A stretch of 64,000 nt of DNA from Corynebacterium sp. sy039 (lineage in GTDB: Bacteria > Actinomycetota > Actinomycetes > Mycobacteriales > Mycobacteriaceae): assembly GCF_007904105.1 (NCBI RefSeq), contig NZ_CP042325.1, positions 1,612,001 to 1,676,000 on the forward strand, read 5' to 3'. The notes beneath the pieces are model-generated. The model was not told the origin of the DNA and made no database searches. It saw nothing but the letters and a program-made list of their open reading frames with translations. How positions within the stretch are numbered: the first letter of the stretch is position 1; each line of letters opens with the position of its first letter. Made by a program: the position numbers and the translations under genes. Below, one piece after another: positions 48,665-57,989 of this stretch.

Positions 48665-50494
48665 TTAGCGCTTATACAAATGATCAATAGCATCAGCATA
48701 ACGACGCGCAACGATATTACGCTTTACCTTCATCGTTGGCGTAAGCTCATCAGCCTCTTCACTTAAGTCCCTATCAAGAATGTAGAATTTCTTAATTGCC
48801 TCAGCATGAGAAACAGTAGAATTAACTGCATTCACGGCATCTTGAATCTCTGCACGCAACACAGGGTCAGTAGCCAAATCACTAATCGAACGAGATTCTG
48901 GGATATTGCGATCCAAACGCCACCGTTTGAGAGCTTCCTCGTCCAATGTGATCAACAATCCCACGAAAGGCTTACCATCGCCAACAACCATCGCCTGGCT
49001 GATCATCGGATGCGCGCGCAAAGCATCTTCCATAGGACCAGGTGATACATTCTTACCACCAGCAGTAACAATCAGATCTTTCTTGCGACCAGTAATAACC
49101 AAATGACCAGAATCAAGTAGCTCACCAAGATCACCAGTATTAAACCACTCACCGTCGAAAGATTCTTTGGTGGCTTCTTCATTATTCCAGTAGCCGTCGA
49201 AAACGACATTACCTTTAACGAGAATCTCACCATTTTCGTTAATTCTCAGTGATACGCCGCCCACAGGCTTACCCACAGTGCCAATCTTTTGGTCAAGGAA
49301 ATCAACCGCAGCAGCAGCAGTAGTCTCAGTTAAGCCATATCCTTCATAAATAGGCACACCGATGCCGCGGAAAAAATGGAGCAACTCTGGGCTCATCGCA
49401 GAGCCACCAGAAATACAGTATTTTACCGAATTACCAATTGCCGCACGTATTTTTGCATACACGAGCTTGTCAAATGCAGCGTGCTTGAGCTTGAGGAAAC
49501 GAGAAGGTCCTTCTGGGGTATCTAATGCTTTAGAATACTCCTGGGCAATTTTTTCCGCCTGAATAAATAATGCCCCCTTGAGCGAACTATCCTCATAGGC
49601 GCTGGTTGCTGCAGAATTGCGCACCTTCTCAAACACACGCGGCACTCCCAAAATCAAGTTTGGTCTAGCACGTTGGAACTCTAGTGAGATAGTAGAAAAA
49701 TCAGACCAGTGAGATTGCGTCGCACCGCCAATAGCCACCGCCAACGACACCGCCCGAGAAAACACATGAGCCAGCGGCAAGAAAGTTAACACGCGAGTAC
49801 CTGGTGTCGCAATGGCACCAATAGGGTTAGTCAACACGGCACGTGCCTCTGCCAGCCAATTCGCATGAGTTAATCGACACCCTTTAGGGCGACCTGTAGT
49901 ACCCGAGGTATATACAAGAGACGCAAGATCACTGGAATTAGTTGCAGCAATACGCGCATCAACTTCCGAACTATCAATGCTACGCCCCTCAAACTTGAGT
50001 GTTTCCACCGCCGAACTATTGATCTCCAAAATCCGACGCAACTGTGAATTAGATCCCTGCAACGCAGGCGTACCATCTTCACCCAACTCGAGGTGTTTTA
50101 CTAAATCAGTGTGATCTCGGGTTTCTGTAATGGCAAAAACAGCTTGAGAATCTTCAATGATCCACTCAATTTGTTTCAAGGAAGAAGAACCATAAATCGG
50201 CACAGTAACAGCGCCAGCAGCCCAAATCGCAAAATCTAACAAATTCCATTCATAACGAGTCTCACTCAACAATGCCACGCGATCGCCCTGCTGAACACCA
50301 GCACTAATAAGCCCCTTCGCAACATCATAAACCTCAGTAATAAACTCAGCTGCGGTAACGTTAATCCACTCATAATTCTTCGGGCGGGTAAACAGTACAC
50401 CATACGGGCGCGCCTGGGCAGTAGCCATAAGGGCAGTAAGACACGTTTCCTTCTCCCCAATAGTGTACTGAGCTTCTGTAGTTATTTCCTGCAT
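48665..50494 (-). CDS. fadD: Long-chain acyl-CoA synthetase (FadD type)
   Basis: An AMP-binding acyl-activating enzyme of about 609 residues. The P-loop motif is YTSGTTGRPKG, the YEGYGLTETT and NTGDLGELLDSGHLVITGRKKDL motifs follow, as in FadD15-like proteins of corynebacteria. It makes acyl-CoA from free fatty acids. The ATG at 50494 (MQEITTEAQ) has AGGTGGAAAG upstream; the frame extends further with weaker starts. It is divergent from malQ. Confidence 0.93.
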   Translation of the reverse strand: MQEITTEAQYTIGEKETCLTALMATAQARPYGVLFTRPKNYEWINVTAAEFITEVYDVAKGLISAGVQQGDRVALLSETRYEWNLLDFAIWAAGAVTVPIYGSSSLKQIEWIIEDSQAVFAITETRDHTDLVKHLELGEDGTPALQGSNSQLRRILEINSSAVETLKFEGRSIDSSEVDARIAATNSSDLASLVYTSGTTGRPKGCRLTHANWLAEARAVLTNPIGAIATPGTRVLTFLPLAHVFSRAVSLAVAIGGATQSHWSDFSTISLEFQRARPNLILGVPRVFEKVRNSAATSAYEDSSLKGALFIQAEKIAQEYSKALDTPEGPSRFLKLKHAAFDKLVYAKIRAAIGNSVKYCISGGSAMSPELLHFFRGIGVPIYEGYGLTETTAAAAVDFLDQKIGTVGKPVGGVSLRINENGEILVKGNVVFDGYWNNEEATKESFDGEWFNTGDLGELLDSGHLVITGRKKDLIVTAGGKNVSPGPMEDALRAHPMISQAMVVGDGKPFVGLLITLDEEALKRWRLDRNIPESRSISDLATDPVLRAEIQDAVNAVNSTVSHAEAIKKFYILDRDLSEEADELTPTMKVKRNIVARRYADAIDHLYKR

Positions 50495-50622
50495 ATATTC
50501 TTTCCACCTAACGCAAGCACGCGTTTTCTTGGTAGGCGTATCGTCGGCAGCCATACCAGAGAACTAAAACTGATGTTTTACTCATATTTTAATCATATTT
50601 GCCACCAAAACTGTATATTCTC

Positions 50623-50633
50623 GCTTATCGACG
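50623..50633. repeat. Intergenic copy of the recurring 11-mer near malQ
   Basis: GCTTATCGACG lies 42 bp before the malQ start, in the divergent promoter gap. Confidence 0.7.
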
Positions 50634-50674
50634 TGGCTTAGCACCAAGAATACAGCTATGGCACAATAGCGCTT

Positions 50675-52876
50675 GTGAGCTACCAAGAAACTCTGCATGA
50701 ACTCGCCGCTGCCTATCACATTGCCACTGGCTACCACGGATTTGGTGGCGAATACATAACCGCAAGCAACGATACGATACTAAAAATCCTCCATGCCTAC
50801 GGAGTGACCTTTGACAAGGATACCGCTGCCGCAGGTGCCGAAAATTCTGCAAGCTCTGACGCACCCACTGAAGATCAATTACGCCACGCAATCCAAGCAC
50901 GCCACAACGCACTCTTTAGTCAACCACTGCCACCAGCAATTGTGGCCGTGGCAGGCGATCCTCATGTATTTCACGTACACGTCCACGATGGTGCCCCAGC
51001 CGACCTAGAGATTCAGCTAGAAGACGGCTCTCTGGCCTATCCAGAACAAATCGACAACTGGACTCCCCCACGCACTATCGACGGCATTACCTGGGGAGAA
51101 GCGTCGTTTAAGCTGCCCGTAGACTTACCACTGGGCTGGCACACACTTACGCTACGCTCGCATGAGCTTAGTGCGAGCGCTTTTCTTGTGATTACTCCTG
51201 AACGCTTGCATACTGCTGATACTTTCCTTGACAAACCCGCTCATGGTGTGATGGCACAACTCTATTCTGTGCGCAGCAAAAATTCTTGGGGAATGGGTGA
51301 TTTTCATGATCTGGGTCAGCTGGCGCAACTGCTTGCCACTGAAGCAGAGGCAGATTTTTTGTTAATCAACCCACTGCACGCTGCCGAACCTTTCCCACCG
51401 GTGGAAGACTCCCCTTACCTACCCACCACCAGGCGATTCATCAACCCTATTTATATTCGGATAGAGGATATACCAGAATATCTCGACTTGAGTGAAGATA
51501 TTAAAGCTGACGTGCATACCATCGCCAATGAACTTCGTGCCCTCAACCACAGTAGCGACACCATCGACCGTAACCGGATATATCAAGCAAAACTACAAGT
51601 GCTGCAAGAAATTTTCCATATTGGGCGCGCAGCGGCACGCGAACAAGATTTCCAAGATTTTATCACTGACCAAGGCGAAGGACTCAAAGAATTTGCCCTA
51701 TGGTGTGCCCAGGAACATAAGTCACACCATGCTGACTCAGAAACTGGCGCCCATGCTTTGCCTGAAGACATCACCCAAACCGCCGAATTCTATATGTGGC
51801 TACAGTGGATTTGCGACCAGCAACTTGCTGCCGCACAATCCCAAGCACGCGACGCTGGGATGCGCATTGGCATCATAGCTGACCTAGCAGTGGGAATTCA
51901 CCCAGGTGGTGCTGATGCCCATACATTAGCGTCGGTTCTTGCTCCTGAGGCTTCCGTGGGTGCTCCCCCAGATAATTACAATCAACACGGACAAGACTGG
52001 TCCCAGCCGCCTTGGCATCCAGAACGGCTTGCCGAGCAGGGCTATATTCCTTGGCGCGATTTATTGCGCACTGTCCTTGCCCATTGTGGTGGCATTCGTG
52101 TTGATCATATTCTCGGGTTATTCCGACTTTTTTGGATTCCGCGACTGCAACCTGCCGCAACGGGCATTTATGTTCACTACGATTACAATGCGCTTATTGG
52201 TATCCTCGCACTTGAAGCCACACGAGCAAATGCCGTCGTTATTGGCGAGGATCTTGGCACATTCGAGCCGTGGATTCAGCATACTCTGGCTCATCGTGGC
52301 ATCATGGGCACCTCTATTTTGTGGTTCGAGAGTTCTGACCATCATCCAGGTCCACGCTATCAGGAAGAATATCGACAATTAGCGCTTAGTTCAGTGACCA
52401 CGCATGACTTACCGCCTACGGCAGGTTATTTAGCTGGCGCCCATGTTGCGCTACGTCAACAACTAGGTTTGCTAGGCGCAGACAGTGAACAATCCCATGC
52501 GGATCATGCACAGGATATGCACTGGCAAGCCGAAGTGCTCAACCGAGTTAAAGAACAAGGTGCTTTTTCCGGTTTAGCTCTCGACGCTACCGATTTCCAT
52601 TCCCTCACGCGCCAGGAACGTGGCGATGTGGTGGATATTCTTGTTGGGTTACATCGCTTTATTGCTGCAACGCCTTCTGCCCTGACCTGCACAGCATTGG
52701 TAGACATGGTTGGCGATACTCGTATCCAAAATCAACCAGGAACCACTAAAGATATGTACCCTAACTGGTGCATACCCCTTAGCGATGCTTCTGGGAAAGC
52801 TCTTTTGTTAGAAGATCTTGCTGGTCTAGAACAATTTGCTCGCATAGCGCAGGCAAGTCGTCGCTTAGACACATAG
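50675..52876 (+). CDS. malQ: 4-alpha-glucanotransferase (amylomaltase)
   Basis: A 733-residue GH77 enzyme that moves maltodextrin chains. The family landmarks are visible: GSWGMGDFHDL-like SWGMGDF, LLINPLHA, GIIADLAVGIHPGGAD, GGIRVDHILGLFRLFWIP and the VVIGEDLGTF acid region. An N-terminal extension of about 150 residues is typical of actinobacterial MalQ. The start is a GTG at 50675. Confidence 0.95.
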   Translation: MSYQETLHELAAAYHIATGYHGFGGEYITASNDTILKILHAYGVTFDKDTAAAGAENSASSDAPTEDQLRHAIQARHNALFSQPLPPAIVAVAGDPHVFHVHVHDGAPADLEIQLEDGSLAYPEQIDNWTPPRTIDGITWGEASFKLPVDLPLGWHTLTLRSHELSASAFLVITPERLHTADTFLDKPAHGVMAQLYSVRSKNSWGMGDFHDLGQLAQLLATEAEADFLLINPLHAAEPFPPVEDSPYLPTTRRFINPIYIRIEDIPEYLDLSEDIKADVHTIANELRALNHSSDTIDRNRIYQAKLQVLQEIFHIGRAAAREQDFQDFITDQGEGLKEFALWCAQEHKSHHADSETGAHALPEDITQTAEFYMWLQWICDQQLAAAQSQARDAGMRIGIIADLAVGIHPGGADAHTLASVLAPEASVGAPPDNYNQHGQDWSQPPWHPERLAEQGYIPWRDLLRTVLAHCGGIRVDHILGLFRLFWIPRLQPAATGIYVHYDYNALIGILALEATRANAVVIGEDLGTFEPWIQHTLAHRGIMGTSILWFESSDHHPGPRYQEEYRQLALSSVTTHDLPPTAGYLAGAHVALRQQLGLLGADSEQSHADHAQDMHWQAEVLNRVKEQGAFSGLALDATDFHSLTRQERGDVVDILVGLHRFIAATPSALTCTALVDMVGDTRIQNQPGTTKDMYPNWCIPLSDASGKALLLEDLAGLEQFARIAQASRRLDT

Positions 52877-52901
52877 GTGCCACATAGGTGCGCTGACTGT
52901 T

Positions 52902-53042
52902 TTAGAGAAGACTCACAAGCCACGCGATGAAAACTACCGCAAGCAATAAATATAATGCCTGGGTAACACGTGATTGTGGGTATTTTCTCTTTTGCTTGGG
53001 TAGCTGTTGATCTTCTTTACGTAATTGTTCTGGGTTTGCCAT
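52902..53042 (-). CDS. Small membrane protein of 46 residues
   Basis: An ATG-started frame with a polar, lysine-rich N-terminus (PKQKRKYPQSRVTQ) and one membrane helix at the end (ALYLLLAVVFIAWLVSLL). It is 34 bp from the preceding small membrane gene on the same strand. A weak AGAGAC is upstream. I do not recognise it, but the one-helix design and context make it plausible. Confidence 0.55.
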   Translation of the reverse strand: MANPEQLRKEDQQLPKQKRKYPQSRVTQALYLLLAVVFIAWLVSLL

Positions 53043-53075
53043 AGTCGTATCGTTGTCTCTTTGTGTCACGGTAGC

Positions 53076-53354
53076 TCAGTCTTGACTTTGGTCAAGATGA
53101 GGTGCGCGCACTTTTGTTTTTAATCCTGTTTTTAATCCTAGCCGTCGGGCTACGAGGGAAAAAGCCCGCGTAATCCAGGTGCCGCACGCGTCCACGCAGC
53201 GCAACCAGATCAATGCTAAAACACCACAGAGCGGCAGCACGATCATAAGCACCACAGGGCTTTGCAGCCATAGTGGCGCTGAGGTTAAAAATTGACTCAG
53301 CGCATCTACTCGCGCAATAAACCACTGATATGCGCCGCTTATCACCACACCCAT
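53076..53354 (-). CDS. Small membrane protein downstream of dcp
   Basis: A 92-residue protein with one or two hydrophobic segments (about residues 1-24 and 31-52) and a basic C-terminus. Not recognised. It starts 5 bp after the dcp stop codon and is likely translated from the same transcript. Confidence 0.65.
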   Translation of the reverse strand: MGVVISGAYQWFIARVDALSQFLTSAPLWLQSPVVLMIVLPLCGVLALIWLRCVDACGTWITRAFSLVARRLGLKTGLKTKVRAPHLDQSQD

Positions 53355-53359
53355 ATGTT

Positions 53360-55414
53360 TTATAGCGCCCCTGATAACCCGCGACGGCGCAGCAAAGGCG
53401 TAATATCTTTTTCTCGTCCGCGTAGTGCAATAAACGCCTGGGTGTAATCATCAGCGCCACCACGAGAAAGAACCACATCTCTAAACCGCTGACCAGCTTG
53501 GCGCGCAGCGGTATCAGTTTCCCCAGTACCAGCAGCGCCTTGTTCTTGGAACCAGTCAAAGCCATCAGCGTCGAGAGCTTCTGCCCACAAATACGAGTAA
53601 TAACCGGCAGAGTAACCACCAGCAAAAATATGGTTGAAGTATGTAGAGCGGTACCGCGGCGCTATCTGCTCTAGTTCAATACCTGCCGCCGCCAATGCTT
53701 CTTTCTCGAATTGTTCAATATCAGCAGCACTCAACTGTGCAGCTTGTTCGGGGCTCAAACTATGCCAGGCGAGATCAATAATGGCAGCAGCAAGGTACTC
53801 GGTGGTGGCAAAGCCCTGCCCAAATTGACGAGATTTTTCAATAGCGGCAACAAGCTCATCACTAATCACCTCACCTGTTGTGATATGGCGTGCATAGTTG
53901 CGCAAAATCACTGGATCAAATGCCCAGTTTTCATTGATTTGCGATGGGAACTCCACATAGTCACGGGGAACATTGGTGCCCGAGAAACTTGGATAGCGCA
54001 CATTGGATAGTAGTCCATGCAACGCGTGTCCGAACTCATGGAAGAGCGTGGTGAGGTTATCAATGCTGAGGAGCGCTTCGCTGCCGTCGGCAGGTTTTGT
54101 AATACCCATCACGTTTACTACCACGGGTTTGGAATCTAATAGTTGGGATTGATTCACAAAAGAAGACATCCATGCCCCGCCGCGTTTCGACGGACGGGCA
54201 TAGTAATCCGTCACGAACAAACCAATACCAGTGCCATCTTCTTCTTTTACTTCCCATACTTCTACGCCCTCGGCATAACCTTTAAGATCTGGGCGCGGTT
54301 CGACGCTTATGCCATAAAGGCGTTGTGCTGCGTAGAACACTCCGTCGATAAGCACTTGACGCAGCGGGAAGTAGTGCGATAGTTCTTCTTCATCGAGATC
54401 AAAGTCACGAGCGCGAACGCGTGATTCCCAATATGGCCAGTCAGCAGCTGTGATTTCTTCAGAGGTTGCCTCGCTGAGGAGTTTTAACTCATGTTCTGCA
54501 TTTGTGACTGCTGCAGGAGCAAGGTCATAGAGCAATTCACGAGCAGCACGAGCGCTACCAGCTGTTTCTTCTGCAATTACGTAGTCTGCGTGCGTATCAT
54601 AGCCAAGCAACCGTGCCCGTTCTGCGCGTAATTGCACTGTTTCTATCACCAACTGAGCATTGCTGGTTTTTCCTCGTTGCTGACTTGCCTCATAGAGTGC
54701 TGCGCGTGCTTGATGCGTGGTGAGATTTGCTTGCTCAGACTGTACCGTTGGCAATTCAAGGGGCAACACATATGTACCGCTTTTACCTAAAGCTGCTGCG
54801 TCTTCCGCGGCAGAGGCAATTCTGCTAGGGCTTAGCCCTGCTAATTGTTCTGGATTGTCAAAAGATACTGCTAGTTCTTTTGTATCTTTGAGTAAGTTGC
54901 GTCCAAATTGGTCACTGAGCACAGACAATCTGGTGTTAATTTCTTTAAGACGCTCGCGTTGGTGTCCCTCTAATTGAGCGCCACGACGAGTAAAAAGGCG
55001 AAGTAAATGCTCATGCAAGCGTTCGGACTCTGCGTCTTGTGGTGGGGTTACTGCTGCTATGCGTTGGTAAAGATTATGGTTGAGGTAAATATCATCGTCA
55101 TGAGCAGTAAGCGCAGGGATAATTCTTTCTGCTATTCCTTCTAATTCTTCGGTGCTATCGGTGGAAAGTAAATTGAAGAAAACATCTAGAGTACGGTTGA
55201 GGATTGCTCCTGATCGCTCAAAAGCCTCGACGGTGTTTTCCCATGTTGCTTCAGCCGGATTGTTAATGATGTCTGTTATTTCTGCACGCTGTTGTGCAAT
55301 GCCGTGTGCAACAGCTGGCTCATAGTGGGAAGGGTTAATTGCTTGGAAATCAGGTAGTGCATAAGGCAACGTAGAGGGGCTAAAAAATGGGTTTTGTGTG
55401 TTATGTTCGCTCAT
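53360..55414 (-). CDS. dcp: Peptidyl-dipeptidase / oligopeptidase (M3)
   Basis: A 684-residue M3 metallopeptidase with the zinc motif LFHEFGHALHGLLS near residue 460 and the downstream glutamate ligand region. It is of the Dcp/oligopeptidase A type, acting on short peptides in the cytoplasm. The ATG at 55414 is close to the divergent esterase gene. Confidence 0.95.
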   Translation of the reverse strand: MSEHNTQNPFFSPSTLPYALPDFQAINPSHYEPAVAHGIAQQRAEITDIINNPAEATWENTVEAFERSGAILNRTLDVFFNLLSTDSTEELEGIAERIIPALTAHDDDIYLNHNLYQRIAAVTPPQDAESERLHEHLLRLFTRRGAQLEGHQRERLKEINTRLSVLSDQFGRNLLKDTKELAVSFDNPEQLAGLSPSRIASAAEDAAALGKSGTYVLPLELPTVQSEQANLTTHQARAALYEASQQRGKTSNAQLVIETVQLRAERARLLGYDTHADYVIAEETAGSARAARELLYDLAPAAVTNAEHELKLLSEATSEEITAADWPYWESRVRARDFDLDEEELSHYFPLRQVLIDGVFYAAQRLYGISVEPRPDLKGYAEGVEVWEVKEEDGTGIGLFVTDYYARPSKRGGAWMSSFVNQSQLLDSKPVVVNVMGITKPADGSEALLSIDNLTTLFHEFGHALHGLLSNVRYPSFSGTNVPRDYVEFPSQINENWAFDPVILRNYARHITTGEVISDELVAAIEKSRQFGQGFATTEYLAAAIIDLAWHSLSPEQAAQLSAADIEQFEKEALAAAGIELEQIAPRYRSTYFNHIFAGGYSAGYYSYLWAEALDADGFDWFQEQGAAGTGETDTAARQAGQRFRDVVLSRGGADDYTQAFIALRGREKDITPLLRRRGLSGAL

Positions 55415-55472
55415 GTTTATCTATGTTAGTGGTTTTATAGGGCTAGCACTTATTTTTGTTTTGGGCATTGCT

Positions 55473-56969
55473 ATGATGGTGTCCATGCCGCCACATTCTG
55501 CTGATTCTTATCCCGATTACACCACTGCCCAGCGGGTACTCTGCCCTGCAGGCACGTTTGTCGGAATAAAACGCAATACACATGGCACGCGTGAAACACA
55601 TAACTCACGCACCTCGTATGCCCAACATAGCGCAGGCAATGCCCACAGTGAACAGCATTTTTACCCCTATATCAGCTATGGGAAACTCAGTAGCACCTAT
55701 GGCGATGCGGTCTTGGCGAGCCATCCAGATCATAATGTTGATTATGGTGCTAATCAGGGTGCTGATCATGGTGCAGCAAGCGCCAGCACCACAACCGCAG
55801 TAGATACCACTATTCCTGGCTCTAGCTCCTCTTATGCCTTTCCAGGTCATGATTTGCAATTAAGTATTACTACGCCTGCCACCGTACAAAGCGGGGATGA
55901 TTTACCAGTTGTGGTTTTTATTCATGGCGGAGCGTATGAGGGTGGCTCAAGGGAAGAACCGTGGTTTTCTGGCACGGGGTTTGCTGCACGCAATATCATT
56001 ACGGTCACTATTAGTTATCGACTCAGTTTGGCTGGTTTTTTACCTTTTTATGCCGATACTCCTGGCCACTATCGCGGTGTTAATGACTGTTTGCTTGCTT
56101 TGGATTGGGTACAAAAGCATATTGAGGATTTTGGTGGTGACCCCACTAATGTCACGCTCATGGGACAATCGGCGGGCGCGGGAATTGGACTGTGGTTGTG
56201 CCGAAAAGATCACTATAAAGGAACTTTTCGACGTGCATGGCTCATGTCTCCTGCTTTTCCAGCTAGCAGCTTTGCTCGTCGTAAGACTCTGTTGCGGGCA
56301 AGCCTTGGTGTGCCGCTGACTCGAGAGGGTTTAGCAAAGCTCGCTCCAGAAAAACTCACGCGACGGTATCGTCGATTTCGCAAAATGTATCTGGATCTTA
56401 CCGTGGGTCCGTATCCGTGGCAGCCATCTGAGCTGGCAGAGGTGCCTATTGTATTGAGTTGCTTGGAGCAAGAATTTTATAATTTTGCTCCTGCTATCAA
56501 ACTTGACCAGTCTCGCTATGGTGCTACTACACCTGTGCGTGCTTTTATGCGCAGAATGTATCGGGTTGCACGACATTATCGTTGGGATTCTTATAAACAA
56601 CTGCTCACTGATTTCTTTTTCCGGTGCATTATTGAAAAAACAGCAGCTGCGGCGCCGCATTCGACGTGGGTCATACAATACTCAGGAAGTGATGCTGCTC
56701 CTGGGGTGCATTGTGCAGATATACCGTGGATATTTAATTCTCAAGCAGAAATCGCTGGAACTTCCTGGGAGTTGTTACGCAATCCTGCTCAGGAATTAGT
56801 TTCGAGTTCTCATGAGCGTGCAGTGCGGTTTATTCGTGGTCATAAACCTGACTGGAACCCCTATGGTGACTCAGCTCAGGTACTTTCGGTTTCTTTGGCT
56901 GATGCGCACGCCACACTTGTTGCTGATCCTTTTGCACACTTGCGTGGTGTGTTCCGTAGAGATGAGTAA
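55473..56969 (+). CDS. Type-B carboxylesterase
   Basis: An alpha/beta hydrolase of the carboxylesterase B family: oxyanion VVVFIHGGAYEGGS, nucleophile motif LMGQSAGAGIGLWLC, and the LDWVQKHIEDFGGDPTNVT block just before it. A low-complexity insert of about 35 residues (DHNVDYGANQGADHGAAS and a Ser/Thr stretch) lies between the beginning and the catalytic core. The start is uncertain; the frame reaches 55398, which would add a hydrophobic segment and overlap dcp. Confidence 0.85.
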   Translation: MMVSMPPHSADSYPDYTTAQRVLCPAGTFVGIKRNTHGTRETHNSRTSYAQHSAGNAHSEQHFYPYISYGKLSSTYGDAVLASHPDHNVDYGANQGADHGAASASTTTAVDTTIPGSSSSYAFPGHDLQLSITTPATVQSGDDLPVVVFIHGGAYEGGSREEPWFSGTGFAARNIITVTISYRLSLAGFLPFYADTPGHYRGVNDCLLALDWVQKHIEDFGGDPTNVTLMGQSAGAGIGLWLCRKDHYKGTFRRAWLMSPAFPASSFARRKTLLRASLGVPLTREGLAKLAPEKLTRRYRRFRKMYLDLTVGPYPWQPSELAEVPIVLSCLEQEFYNFAPAIKLDQSRYGATTPVRAFMRRMYRVARHYRWDSYKQLLTDFFFRCIIEKTAAAAPHSTWVIQYSGSDAAPGVHCADIPWIFNSQAEIAGTSWELLRNPAQELVSSSHERAVRFIRGHKPDWNPYGDSAQVLSVSLADAHATLVADPFAHLRGVFRRDE

Positions 56970-56974
56970 TTCAG

Positions 56975-57952
56975 ATGAAAAATCCTTTTAGTAGCGCACA
57001 GTGCGGTGACTTAATCGCGGCACTGTGTAGTGGAGATATTCCAGATGGGGTGCAGTTACATGGGTGTGTTCCTGATGAGTTCGGTATTGTTTGCACTCAA
57101 GCTCTAGATGTTGAGCAAACTAATGACTCTTTTGTGGTTAGAGCTGATCAGGCGCGGGCACCTTATCCTCAGACTATATGGAAATTTTATGCGGATTTAC
57201 CTGATGGTTTGAGTCCTGAGGTGGTGTTGCCTCAGTTCATCACGAAGCATATCCCTACCTTGGTGGGCTATATGACTTACTCTCTTGATGGGAATACCTA
57301 CACTCTTGGTATTATTACCGAGTTTCTTGGCACGGCACAGGATTGTTGGTCTGCGATTCATAATGATTCTATGCGTCCACGTTTGCTTGCGCGGAGTGCT
57401 GAGCTGGGGACTTGTCTTGGTGAGATTCACCAAGAACTATTCCGGAACTGCCCACACTCACATATTTCTGGTGTTGCTCTCGCCAATCAGCTCAATGTTC
57501 GACTTGATGAGTTTGCCCAGGCTAGTGAGCTCATTTCTCCTTTCGTATCATCAGCACGTCAGCTGTATAACCAGCTTACTCAGGTAGCAACGATTCCTAC
57601 CCAGCGTATTCATGGCGATTTGCACTTAGGACAGATACTCTCTGATACTTCTGGTTTTTATTTCCTCGATTTTGAGGGCGAACCAGGCTCAGACAACACA
57701 GTCCTTGATTCTCCACTGCGAGATATTGCTGGTATCGCGCGTAGTTTTCATTACGCTGGTCTTGAGTTCCCACAACACGAGTTCTTATCTGGATATCGAC
57801 AAACAACTTCCGACGAAACACTCAATGACATGGTGCTATCTGCCTATATTGTTGATCGGTTCTTATATGAAGTTATTTATGAGCTTAACCATCGTCCTGA
57901 TTGGGTAGAGCGCCCATTATCGAGCGCTCATTTCATCCCTGTGCTGCGTTAA
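56975..57952 (+). CDS. Maltokinase-like kinase
   Basis: A 325-residue kinase of the aminoglycoside phosphotransferase fold, resembling maltokinase (Mak/Pep2). The catalytic loop is RIHGDLHLGQIL and the metal motif FLDFEGEPG, both characteristic of the maltokinase group. Maltokinase makes maltose-1-phosphate for GlgE-type glucan synthesis and usually stands next to, or is fused with, trehalose synthase TreS. No treS lies beside it here; the gene before it is an esterase ending 5 bp upstream. Confidence 0.82.
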   Translation: MKNPFSSAQCGDLIAALCSGDIPDGVQLHGCVPDEFGIVCTQALDVEQTNDSFVVRADQARAPYPQTIWKFYADLPDGLSPEVVLPQFITKHIPTLVGYMTYSLDGNTYTLGIITEFLGTAQDCWSAIHNDSMRPRLLARSAELGTCLGEIHQELFRNCPHSHISGVALANQLNVRLDEFAQASELISPFVSSARQLYNQLTQVATIPTQRIHGDLHLGQILSDTSGFYFLDFEGEPGSDNTVLDSPLRDIAGIARSFHYAGLEFPQHEFLSGYRQTTSDETLNDMVLSAYIVDRFLYEVIYELNHRPDWVERPLSSAHFIPVLR

Positions 57953-57989
57953 CCATTGGTGCCGTTGTTTTCTTTAACAGTGCCGTGAG

